From contig CANJKZ010000777.1 in assembly GCA_947471745.1 (NCBI GenBank), positions 930,001 to 994,000 of the forward strand: 64,000 nucleotides of DNA, in the 5' to 3' direction. How positions within the stretch are numbered: the stretch's first letter is position 1; each line of letters begins with the position of its first letter. Source of the stretch: Closterium sp. Naga37s-1. Lineage: Eukaryota; Streptophyta; Zygnematophyceae; Desmidiales; Closteriaceae. Positions 11,690 to 23,600 of the stretch are shown here, in pieces. Made by a program: the position numbers and the translations under genes. The notes beneath the pieces are model-generated. The model saw only the letters and a program-made list of their open reading frames with translations, did not search any database and was not told where the DNA came from.

Positions 11690-14600
11690 TGCTCCCCAGG
11701 GCGCCACCACGGGGCAACGAGGGGCCGAGCGCGGCTCCAGGGGTGGCGCGCGGCCCCCAGGGCGCCACCACGGGGCAGCGAGGGGCCGCGCGCGGCTCCC
11801 CAGGGCGCCGCGACGTGAAGGGCGGGGGCCGCGCGTGCTCCCCAGGGCGCCGCGACGTGAAGGGCGGGGGCCGCGCGTGCTCCCCAGGGCACCACCACGG
11901 GGCAGCGAGGGGCCGCGCGCGGCTCCAGGGGTGGCGCGCGGCCCCCAGGGCGCCACCACGGGGCAGCGAGGGGCCGCGCGCGGCTCCCCAGGGCGCCGTG
12001 AAGTGAAGGGCGGGGGCCGCGCGTGCTCCCCAGGGCGCCGCGACGAGCAGGGCGGGGGCAGCGCGTGCTCCCCAGGGCACCACCACGGGGCAGCGAGGGG
12101 CCGCGCGCGGCTCCAGGGGTGGCGCGCGGCCCCCAGGGCGCCACCACGGGGCAGCGAGGGGCCGCGCGCGGCTCCCCAGGGCGCCGCGACGTGAAGGGCA
12201 GGGGCCGCGCGTGCTCCCCAGGGCGCCACCACGGGGCAGCGAGGGGCTGCGCGCGGCTCCAGGGGTGGCGCGCGGCCCCCAGGGCGCCACCACGGGGCAG
12301 CGAGGGGCCGCGCGCGGCTCCCCAGGGCGCCGCGACGTGAAGGGCGGGGGCCGCGCGTGCTAACCAGGGCGCCGCGACGAGCAGGGCGGGGGCCGCGCGT
12401 GCTCCCCAGGGCACCGCCACGGGGCAGCGAGGGGCCGCGCGCGGCTCCAGGGGTGGCGCGCGGCCCCCAGGGCGCCACCACGGGGCAGGGAGGGGCCGCG
12501 CGCGGCTCCCTAGGGCGCCGCGACGTGAAGGGCGGGGGCCGCGCGTGCTCCCCAGGGCGCCGCGACGAGCAGGGCGGGGGCCGCGCGTGCTCCCCAGGGC
12601 GCCACCACGGGGCAGCGAGGGGCCGCGCGCGGCTCCAGGGGTGGCGCGCGGCCCCCAGGGCGCCACCACGGGGCAGCGAGGGGCCGCGCGCGGCTCCCCA
12701 GGGCGCCGCGACGTGAAGGGCGGGGGCCGCGCGTGCTCCCCAGGGCGCCGCGACGAGCAGGGCGGGGGCCGCGCGTGCTCCCCAGCGCACCACCACGGGG
12801 CAGCGAGGGGCCGCGCGCGGCTCCAGGGGTGGCGCGCGGCCCCCAGGGCGCCACCACGGGGCAGCGAGGGGCCGCGCGCGGCTCCCCAGGGCGCCGCGAC
12901 GTGAAGGGCGGGGGCCGCGCGTGCTCCCCAGGGCGCCGCGACGAGCAGGGCGGGGGCCGCGCGTGCTCCCCAGGGCGCAACCACGGGGCAGCGAGGGGCC
13001 GCGCGCGGCTCCTGGGGTGGCGCGCGGCCCCCAGGGCGCCACCACGGGGCAGCGAGGGGCCGCGCGCGGCTCCCCAGGGCGCCGCGACGTGAAGGGCGGG
13101 GGCCGCGCGTGCTCCCAAGGGCGCCGAGACGAGCAGGGCGGGGGCCGCGCGTGCTCCCCAAAGCGCCACCACGGGGCAGCGAGGGGCCGCGCGCGGTTCC
13201 AGAGGTGGCGCGCGGCCCCCAGGGCGCCACCACGGGGCAGCGAGGGGCCGCGCGCGGCTCCCCAGGGCACCGCGACGTGAAGGGCGGGGGCCGCGCGTGC
13301 TCCCCAGGGCGCCGCGACGAGCAGGGCGGGGGCCGCGCGTGCTCCCCAGGGCGCCACCACGTTGCAGCGAGGGGCCGCGCGCGGCTCCAGAGGTGGCGCG
13401 CGGCTCCCAGGGCGCCACCACGGGGCAGCGAGGGGCCGCGCGCGGCTCCCCAGGGCGCCGCGACGTGAAGGGCGGGGGCCGCGCGTGCTCCCCAGGGCGC
13501 CGCGACGAGCAGGGCGGGGGCCGCGCGTGCTCCCCAGGGCGCCACCACGGGGCAGCGAGGGGCCGCGCGCGGCTCCAGGGGTGGCGCGCGGCTCCCAGGG
13601 CGCCACCACGGGGCAGCGAGGGGCCGCGCGCGGCTCCCCAGGGCGCCGCGACGTGAAGGGCGGGGGCCGCGCGTGCTCCCCAGGGCGCCGCGACGAGCAG
13701 GGCGGGGGCCGCGCGTGCTCCCCAGGGCACCACCACGGGGCAGCGCGCGGCTCCAGGGGTGGCGTGCGGCCCCCAGGGCGCCACCACGGGGCAGCGAGGG
13801 GCCGCGCGCGGCTCCCCTGGGCGCCGCGACGTGAAGGGCGGGGGCCGCGCGTGCTCCCTAGGGCGCCGCGACGAGCAGGGCGGGGGCCGCGCGTGCTCCC
13901 CAGGGCACCACCACGGGGCAGCGAGGGGCCGCGCGCGGCTCCAGGGGTAGCGCGCGGCCCCCAGGGCGCCACCACGGGCCAGCGAGGGGCCGCGCGCGGC
14001 TCCAGGGGTGGCGCGCGGCCCCCAGGGCAGCGAGGGGCCGCGCGCGGCTCCCCAGGGCGCCGCGACGTGAAGGGCGGGGGCCGCGCGTGCTCCCCAGGGC
14101 GCCACCACGGGGCAGCGAGGGGCCGCGCGCGGCTCCAGGGGTGGCGCGCGGCCCCCAGGGCGCCACCACGGGGCAGCGAGGGGCCGCGCGCGGCTCCCCA
14201 GGGCGCCGCGACGTGAAGGGCGGGGGCCGAGCGTGCTCCCCAGGGCGCCGCGACGAGCAGGGCGGGGGCCGCGCGTGCTCCCCAGGGCACCACCACGGGG
14301 CAGCGAGGGGCCGCGCGCGGCTCCAGGGGTGGCGCGAGGCCCCCAGGGCGCTACCACGGGGCAGCGAGGGGCCGCGCGCCGCTCCCTAGGGCGCCGCGAC
14401 GTGAAGGGCGGGGGCCTCGCGTGCTCCCCAGGGCGCCGCGACGAGCAGGGCGGGGGCCGCGCGTGCTCCCCAGGGCGCCACCACGGGGCAGCGAGGGGCC
14501 GCGCACGGCTCCAGGGGTGGCGCGCGCCCCCCAGGGCGCCACCACGGGGCAGCGAGGGGCCGCGCGCGGCTCCCCAGGGCGCCGCGACGTGAAGGGCGGG

Positions 14601-17600
14601 GGCCGCGCGTGCTCCCCATGGCGCCGCGACGAGCAGGGCGGGGGCCGCGCGTGCTCCCCAGGGCGCCACCACGGGGCAGCGAGGGGCTGCGCGCGGCTCC
14701 AGGGGTGGCGCGCGCCCCCCAGGGCGCCACAACGGGGCAGCGAGGGGCCGCGCGCGGCTCCCCAGGGCGCCGCGACGTGAAGGGCGGGGGCCGCGCGTGC
14801 TCCCCAGGGCGCCGCGACGAGCAGGGCGGGGGCCGCGCGTGCTCCCCAGGGCACCACCACGGGGCAGCGAGGGGCCGCGCGTGGCTCAAGGGGTGGCGCG
14901 CGGCCCCCAGGGCGCCACCACGGGGCAGGGAGGGGCCGCGCGCGGCTCCCTAGGGCGCCGCGAAGTGAAGGGCGGGGGCCGCGCGTGCTCCCTAGGGCGC
15001 CGCGACGAGCAGGGCGGGGGCCGCGCGTGCTCCCCAGGGCGCCACCACGGGGCAGCGAGGGGCCGCGCGCGGCTCCAGGGGTGGCGCGTGGCCCCCAGGG
15101 CGCCACCACGGGGCAGCGAGGGGCCGCGCGCGGCTCCCCAGGGCGCCACGACGTGAAGGGCGGGGGCCGCGCGTGCTCCCCAGGGCGCCGCGACGAGCAG
15201 GGCGGGGGCCGCGCGTGCTCCCCAGGGCACCACCACGGGGCAGCGAGGGGCCGCGCGCGGCTCCAGGGGTGGCGCGCGGCCCCCAGGGCGCCACCACGGG
15301 GCAGCGAGGGGCCGCGCGCGGCTCCCCAGGGCGCCGCGACGTGAAGGGCGGGGGCCGCGCGTGCTCCCAAGGGCGCCGCGACGAGCAGGGCGGGGGCCGC
15401 GCGTGCTCCCCAGGGCGCCACCACGGGGCAGCGAGGGGCCGCGCGCGGCTCCAGAGGTGGCGCGCGGCCCCCAGGGCGCCACCACGGGGCAGCGAGGGGC
15501 CGCGCGCGGCTCCCCAGGGCGCCGCGACGTGAAGGGCGGGTGCCGCGCGTGCTCCCCAGGGCGCCGCGACGAGCAGGGCGGGGGCCGCGCGTGCTCCCCA
15601 GGGCGCCACCACGGGGCAGCGAGGGGCCGCGCGCGGCTCCAGGGGTGGCGCGCGGCTCCCAGGGCGCCACCACGGGGCAGCGAGGGGCCGCGCGCGGCTC
15701 CCCAGGGCGCCGCGACGTGAAGGGCGGGGGCCGCGCGTGCTCCCCAGGGCGCCGCGACGAGCAGGGCGGGGGCCGCGCGTGCTCCCCAGGGCACCACCAC
15801 GGGGCAGCGAGGGGCCGCGCGCGGCTCCAGGGGTGGCGCGCGGCCCCCAGGGCGCCACCACGGGGCAGCGAGGGGCCGCGCGCGGCTCCCTAGGGCGCCG
15901 CGATGTGAAGGGCGGGGGCCGCGCGTGCTCCCCAGGGCGCCACCACGGGGCAGCGAGGTGCCGCGCGCGGCTCCAGGGGTGGCGCACGGCCCCCAGGGCG
16001 CCACCACGGGGCAGCGAGGGGCCGCGCGCGGCTCCCTAGGGCGCCGCGACGTGAAGGGCGGGGGCCGCGCGTGCTCCCCAGGGCGCCGCGACGAGCAGGG
16101 CGGGGGCCGCGCGTGCTCCCCAGGGCGCCACCACGGGGCAGCGAGGGGCCGCGCGCGGCTCCAGGGGTGGCGCGCGGCCCCCAGGGCGCAACCACGGGGC
16201 AGCAAGGGGCCGCGCGCGGCTCCCTAGGGCGCCGCGACGTGAAGGGCGGGGGCCGCGCGTGCTCCCCTGGGCGCCGCGACGAGCAGGGCGGGGGCTGCGC
16301 GTGCTCCCTAGGCACCACCACGGGGCAGCGAGGGGCCGCGCGCGGCTCCAGGGGTGGCGCGCGGCCCCCAGGGCGCCACCACGGGGCAGCGAGGGGCCGC
16401 GCGCGGCTCCCCAGGGCGCGGCGACGTGAAGGGCGGGGGCCGCGCGTGCTCCCCAGGGCGCTGCGACGAGCAGGGCGGGGGCCGCGCGTGCTCCCCAGGG
16501 CGCCACCACGGGGCAGCGAGGGGCCGCGCGCGGCTCCAGGGGTGGCGCGCGGCCCCCAGGGCGCCACCACGGGGCAGCGAGGGGCCGCGCGCGGCTCCCC
16601 AGGGCGCCGCGACGTGAAGGGCGGGGGCCGCGCGTGCTCCCCAGGGCGCCGCGACGAGCAGGGCGGGGGCCGCGCGTGCTCCCCAGGGCGCCACCACGGG
16701 GCAGCGAGGGGCCGCGCGCGGCTCCAGGGGTGGCGCGCGGCCCCCAAGGCGCCACCACGGGGCAGCGAGGGGCCGCGCGCGGCTCCCCAGGGCGCCGCGA
16801 CGTGAAGGGCGGGGGCCGCGCGTGCTCCCCAGGGCGCCGCGACGAGCAGGGCGGGGGCCGCGCGTGCTCCCCAAGGCACCAGCACAGGGCAGCGAGGGGC
16901 CGCGCGCGGCTCCAGGGGTGGCGCGCGGCCCCCAGGGCGCCACCACGGGGCAGCGAGGGGCCGCGCGCGGCTCCCCAGGGCGCCGCGACGTGAAGGGCGG
17001 GGGCCGCGCGTGCTCCCCAGGGCGCCGCGACGAGCAGGGCGAGGGCCGCGCGTGCTCCCCAGGGCGCCACCACGGGGCAGCGAGGGGCCGCGCGCGGCTC
17101 CAGGGGTGGCGCGCGGCCCCCAGGGCGCCACCACGGGGCAGCGAGGGGCCGCGCGCGGCTCCCCAGGGCGCCGCGACGTGAAGGGCGGGGGCCGCGCGTG
17201 CTCCCCAGGGCGCCGCGACGAGCAGGGCGGGGGCCGCGCGTGCTCCCCAGGGCGCCACCACGGGGCAGCGAGGGGCCGCGCGCGGCTCCGCAGGGCGCCG
17301 CAACGTGAAGGGCGGGGGCCGCGCGTGCTCCCCAGGGCGCCGCGACGAGCAGGGCGGGGGCCGCGCGTGTTCCCCAGGGCGCCACCACGGGGCAGCGAGG
17401 GGCCGCGCGCGGCTCCAGGGGTGGCGCGCGGCCCCCAGGGCGCCACCACGGGGCAGCGAGGGGCCGCGCGCGGCTCCCCAGGGCGCAGCGACGTGAAGGG
17501 CGGGGGCCGCGCGTGCTCCCCAGGGCGCCGCGACGTGCAGGGCGGGGGCCGCGCGTGCTCCCCAGGGCGCCACCACGGGGCAGCGAGGGGCCGCGCGCGG

Positions 17601-20600
17601 CTCCAGGGGTGGCGCGCGGCCCCCAGGGCGCCACCACGGGGCAGCGAGGGGCCGCGCGCGGCTCCCCAGGGCGCCGCGACGTGAAGGGCGGGGGCCGCGC
17701 GTGCTCCCCAGGGCGCCGCGACGAGCAGGGCGGGGGCCGCGCGTGCTCCCCAGGGCGCCACCACGGGGCAGCGAGGGGCCGCGCGCGGCTCCAGGGGTGG
17801 CGCGCGGCCCCCAGGGCGCCACCACGGGGCAGCGAGGGGCCGCGCGCGGCTCCCCAGGGCGCCGCGACGTGAAGGGCGGGGGCCGCGCGTGCTCCCCAGG
17901 GCGCCGCGACGAGCAGGGCGGGGGCCGCGCGTGCTGCCCAGGGCGCCACGACGGGGCAGCGAGGGGCCGCGCGCGGCTCCAGGGGTGGCGCGCGGCCCCC
18001 AGGGCGCCACCACGGGGCAGCGAGGGGCCGCGCGCGGCTCCCCAGGGCGCCGCGACGTGAAGGGCGGGGGCCGCGCGTGCTCCCCAGGGCGCCGCGACGA
18101 GCAGGGCGGGGGCCGCGCGTGCTCCCCATGGCGCCACCACGGGGCAGCGAGGGGCCGCGCGCGGCTCCAGGGGTGGCGCGCGGCCCCCAGGGCGCCACCA
18201 CGGGGCAGCGAGGGGCCGCGCGCGGCTCCCTTGGGCGCCGCGACGTGAAGGGCGGGGGCCGCGCGTGCTCCCCAGGGCGCCGCGACGAGCAGGGCGGGGG
18301 CCGCGCGTGCTCTCCAGGGCGCCACCACGGGGCAGCGAGGGGCCGCGCGCGGCTCTGCAGGGCGCCGCGACGTGAAGGGCGGGGGCCGCGCGTGCTCCCC
18401 AGGGCGCCGCGACGAGCAGGGCGGGGGCCGCGCGTGCTCCCCAGGGCGCCACCACGGGGCAGCGAGGGGCCGCGCGCGGCTCCAGGGGTGGCGCGCGGCC
18501 CCCAGGGCGCCACCACGGGGCAGCGAGGGGCCGCGCGCGGCTCCCCAGGGCGCCGCGACGTGAAGGGCGGGGGCCGCGCGTGCTCCCCAGGGCGCCGCGA
18601 CGAGCAGGGCGGGGGCCGCACGTGCTCCCCAGGGCGCCACCACGGGGCAGCGAGGGGCCGCGCGCGGCTCCAGGGGTGGCGCGCGGCCCCCAGGGCGCCA
18701 CCACGGAGCAGCGAGGGGCCGCGCGCGGCTCCCCAGGGCGCCGCGACGTGAAGGGCGGGGGCCGCGCGTGCTCCCCAGGGCGCCGCGACGAGCAGGGTGG
18801 GGGCCGCGCGTGCTCCCCAGAGCGCCACCACGGGGCAGCGAGGGGCCGCGCGCGGCTCCCTAGGGCGCCGCGACGTGAAGGGCGGGGGCCGCGCATGCTC
18901 CCCAGGGCGCCGCGACGAGCAGGGCGGGGGCCGCGCGTGCTCCCCAGGGTGCCACCACAGGGCAGCGAGGGGCCGCGCGCAGCTCCAGGGGTGGCGCGCG
19001 GCCCCCAGGGCGCCACCACGGGGCAGCGAGGGGCCGCGCGCGGCTCCCCAGGGCGCCGCGACGTGAAGGGCGGGGGCCGCGCGTGCTCCCCAGGGCGCCG
19101 CGACGAGCAGGGCGGGGGCCGCGCGTGCTCCCCAGGGCGCCACCACGGGGCAGCGAGGGGCCGCGCGCGGCTCCAGGGGTGGCGCGCGGCCCCCAGGGCG
19201 CCACCACGGGGCAGCGAGGGGCCGCGCGCGGCTCCCCAGGGCGCCGCGACGTGAAGGGCGGGGGCCGCGCGTGCTCCCCAGGGCGCCGCGACGAGCAGGG
19301 CGGGGGCCGCGCGTGCTCCCCAGGTCGCCACCACGGGGCAGCGAGGGGCCGCGCGCGGCTCCAGGGGTGGCGCGCGGCCCCCAGGGCGCCACCACGGGGC
19401 AGCGAGGGGCCGCGCGCGGCTCCCTAGGGCGCCGCGACGTGAAGGGCGGGGGCCACGCGTGCTCCCCAGGGCGCCGCGACGAGCAGGACGGGGGCCGCGC
19501 GTGCTCCCCAGGGCGCCACCACGGGGCAGCGAGGGGCCGCGCGCGGCTCCAGGGGTGGCGCGCGGCCCCCAGGGCGCCACCACGGGGCAGCGAGGGGCCG
19601 CGCGCGGCTCCCCAGGGCGCCGCGACGTGAAGGGCGGGGGCCACGCGTGCTCCCCAGGGCGCCGCGACGAGCAGGGCGGGGGCCGCGCGTGCTCCCCAGG
19701 GCGCCACCACGGGGCAGCGAGGGGCCGCGCGCGGCTCCCCAGGGCGCCGCGACGTGAAGGGCGGGGGCCACGCGTGCTCCCCAGGGCGCCGCGACGAGCA
19801 GGGCGGGGGCCGCGCGTGCTCCCCAGGGCGCCACCACGGGGCAGCGAGGGGCCGCGCGCGGCTCCAGGGGTGGCGCGCGGCCCCCAGGGCGCCACCACGG
19901 GGCAGCGAGGGGCCGCGCGCGGCTCCCCAGGGCGCCGCGACGTGAAGGGCGGGGGCCGCGCGTGCTCCCCAGGGCGCCGCGACGAGCAGGGCGGGGGCCG
20001 CGCGTGCTCCCCAGGGCGCCACCACGGGGCAGCGAGGGGCCGCGCGCGGATCCAGGGGTGGCGCGCGGCCCCCAGGGCGCCACCACGGGGCAGCAAGGGG
20101 CCGCGCGCGGCTCCCTAGGGCGCCGTGACGTGAAGGGCGGGGGCCGCGCGTGCTCCCCAGGGCGCCGCGACGAGCAGGGCGGGGGCCGCGCGTGCTCCCC
20201 AGGGCGCCACCACGGGGCAGCGAGGGGCCGCGCGCGGCTCCAGGGGTGGCGCGCGGCCCCCAGGGCGCCACCACGGGGCAGCGAGGGGCCGCGCGCGGCT
20301 CCCCAGGGCGCCGCGACGTGAAGGGCGGGGGCCGCGCGTGCTCCCCAGGGCGCCGCGACGAGCAGGGCGGGGGCCGCGCATGCTCCCCAGGGCGCCACCA
20401 CGGGGCAGCGAGGGGCCGCGCGCGGCTCCAGGGGTGGCGCGCGGCCCCCAGGGCGCCACCACGGGGCAGCGAGGGGCCACGCGCGGCTCCCCAGGGCGCC
20501 GCGACGAGCAGGGCGGGGGCCACGCGTGCTCCTTAGGGCGCCGCGACGAGCAGGGCGGGGGCCGCGCGTGCTCCCCAGGGCGCCACCACGGGGCAGCGAG

Positions 20601-23600
20601 GGGCCGCGCGCGGCTCCAGCGGTGGCGCGCGGCCCCCAGGGCGCCACCACGGGGCAGCGAGGGGCCACGCGCGGCTCCCCAGGGCGCCGCGACGAGCAGG
20701 GCGGGGGCCACGCGTGCTCCCCAGGGCGCCGCGACGAGCAGGGCGGGGGCCGCGCGTGCTCCCCAGGGCGCCACCACGGGGCAGCGAGGGGCCGCGCGCG
20801 GCTCCAGGGGTGGCGCGCGGCCCCCAGGGCGCCACCACGGGGCAGCGAGGGGCCGCGCGCGGCTCCCCAGGGCGCCGCGACGTGAAGGGCGGGGGCCGCG
20901 CGTGCTCCCCAGGGCGCCGCGACGAGCAGGGCGGGGGCCGCGCGTGCTCCCCAGGGCGCCACCACGGGGCAGCGAGGGGCCGCGCGCGGCTCCAGGGGTG
21001 GCGCGCGGCCCCCAGGGCGCCACCACGGGGCAGCGAGGGGCCGCGCGCGGCTCCCCAGGGCGCCGCGACGTGAAGGGCGGGGGCCGCGCGTGCTCCCCAG
21101 GGCGCCGCGACGAGCAGGGCGGGGGCCGCGCGTGCTCCCCAGGGCGCCACCACGGGGCAGCGAGGGGCCGCGCGCGGATCCAGGGGTGGCGCGCGGCCCC
21201 CAGGGCGCCACCACGGGGCAGCGAGGGGCCGCGACGTGAAGGGCGGGGGCCGCGCGTGCTCCCCAGGGCGCCGCGACGAGCAGGGCGGGGGCCGCGCGTG
21301 CTCCCCAGGGCGCCACCACGGGGCAGCGAGGGGCCGCGCGCGGATCCAGGGGTGGCGCGCGGCCCCCAGGGCGCCACCACGGGGCAGCAAGGGGCCGCGC
21401 GCGGCTCCCTAGGGCGCCGCGACGTGAAGGGCGGGGGCCGCGCGTGCTCCCCAGGGCGCCGCGACGAGCAGGGCGGGGGCCGCGCGTGCTCCCCAGGGCG
21501 CCACCACGGGGCAGCGAGGGGCCGCGCGCGGCTCCAGGGGTGGCGCGCGGCCCCCAGGGCGCCACCACGGGGCAGCGAGGGGCCGCGCGCGGCTCCCCAG
21601 GGCGCCGCGACGTGAAGGGCGGGGGCCGCGCGTGCTCCCCAGGGCGCCGCGACGAGCAGGGCGGGGGCCGCGCGTGCTCCCCAGGGCGCCACCACGGGGC
21701 AGCGAGGGGCCGCGCGCGGCTCCAGGGGTGGCGCGCGGCCCCCAGGGCGCCACCACGGGGCAGCGAGGGGCCGCGCGCGGCTCCCCAGGGCGCCGCGACG
21801 TGAAGGGCGGGGGCCGCGCGTGCTCCCCAGGGCGCCGCGACGAGCAGGGCGGGGGCCGCGCGTGCTCCCCAGGGCGCCACCACGGGGCAGCGAGGGGCCG
21901 CGCGCGGATCCAGGGGTGGCGCGCGGCCCCCAGGGCGCCACCACGGGGCAGCAAGGGGCCGCGCGCGGCTCCCTAGGGCGCCGTGACGTGAAGGGCGGGG
22001 GCCGCGCGTGCTCCCCAGGGCGCCGCGACGAGCAGGGCGGGGGCCGCGCGTGCTCCCCAGGGCGCCACCACGGGGCAGCGAGGGGCCGCGCGCGGCTCCA
22101 GGGGTGGCGCGCGGCCCCCAGGGCGCCACCACGGGGCAGCGAGGGGCCGCGAGCGGCTCCCCAGGGCGCCGCGACGTGAAGGGCGGGGGCCGCGCGTGCT
22201 CCCCAGGGCGCCGCGACGAGCAGGGCGGGGGCCGCGCGTGCTCCCCAGGGCGCCACCACGGGGCAGCGAGGGGCCGCGCGCGGCTCCAGGGGTGGCGCGC
22301 GGCCCCCAGGGCGCCACCACGGGGCAGCGAGGGGCCACGCGCGGCTCCCCAGGGCGCCGCGACGAGCAGGGCGGGGGCCACGCGTGCTCCCCAGGGCGCC
22401 GCGACGAGCAGGGCGGGGGCCGCGCGTGCTCCCCAGGGCGCCACCACGGGGCAGCGAGGGGCCGCGCGCGGCTCCAGGGGTGGCGCGCGGCCCCCAGGGC
22501 GCCACCACGGGGCAGCGAGGGGCCGCGCGCGGCTCCCCAGGGCGCCGCGACGTGAAGGGCGGGGGCCGCGCGTGCTCCCCAGGGCGCCGCGACAAGCAGG
22601 GCGGGGGCCGCGCGTGCTCCCCAGGGCGCCACCACGGGGCAGCGAGGGGCCGCGCGCGGCTCCAGGGGTGGCGCGCGGCCCCCAGGGCGCCACCACGGGG
22701 CAGCAAGGGGCCGCGCGCGGCTCCCTAGGGCGCCGCGACGTGAAGGGCGGGGGCCGCGCGTGCTCCCCAGGGCGCCGCGACGAGCAGGGCGGGGGCCGCG
22801 CGTGCTCCCCAAGGCGCCACCACGGGGCAGCGAAGGGCCGCGCGCGGCTCCCCAGGGCGCCGCGACGTGAAGGGCGGGGGCCGCGCGTGCTCCCCAGGGC
22901 GCCGCGACGAGCAGGGCGGGGGCCGCGCGTGCTCCCCAGGGCGCCACCACGGGGCAGCGAGGGGCCGCGCGCGGCTCCAGGGGTGGCGCGCAGCCCCCAG
23001 GGCGCCACCACGGGGCAGCGAGGGGCCGCGCGCGGCTCCCTAGGGCGCCGCGACGTGAAGGGCGGGGGCCACGAGTGCTCCCCAGGGCGCCGCGACGAGC
23101 AGGGCGGGGGCCGCGCGTGCTCCCCAGGGCGCCACCACGGGGCAGCGAGGGGCCGCGCGCGGTTCCACGGGTGGCGCGCGGCCCCCAGGGCGCCACCACG
23201 GGGCAGCGAGGGGCCGCGCGCGGCTCCCCAGGGCGCCGCGACGTGAAGGGCGGGGGCCGCGCGTGCTCCCCAGGGCGCCGCGACGAGCAGGGCGGGGGCC
23301 GCGCGTGCTCCCCAGGGCGCCACCACGGGGCAGCGAGGGGCCGCGCGCGGCTCCAGGGGTGGCGCGCGACCCCAGGGCGCCACCACGGGGCAGCGAGGGG
23401 CCGCGCGCGGCTCCCCAGGGCGCCGCGACGTGAAGGGCGGGGGCCGCGCGTGCTCCCCAGGGCGCCGCGACGAGCAGGGCGGGGGCCGCGCGTGCTCCCC
23501 AGGGCGCCACCACGGGGCAGCGAGGGGCCGCGCGCGGCTCCAGGGGTGGCGCGCGGCCCCTAGGGCGCCACCACGGGGCAGCGAGGGGCCGCGCGCGGCT

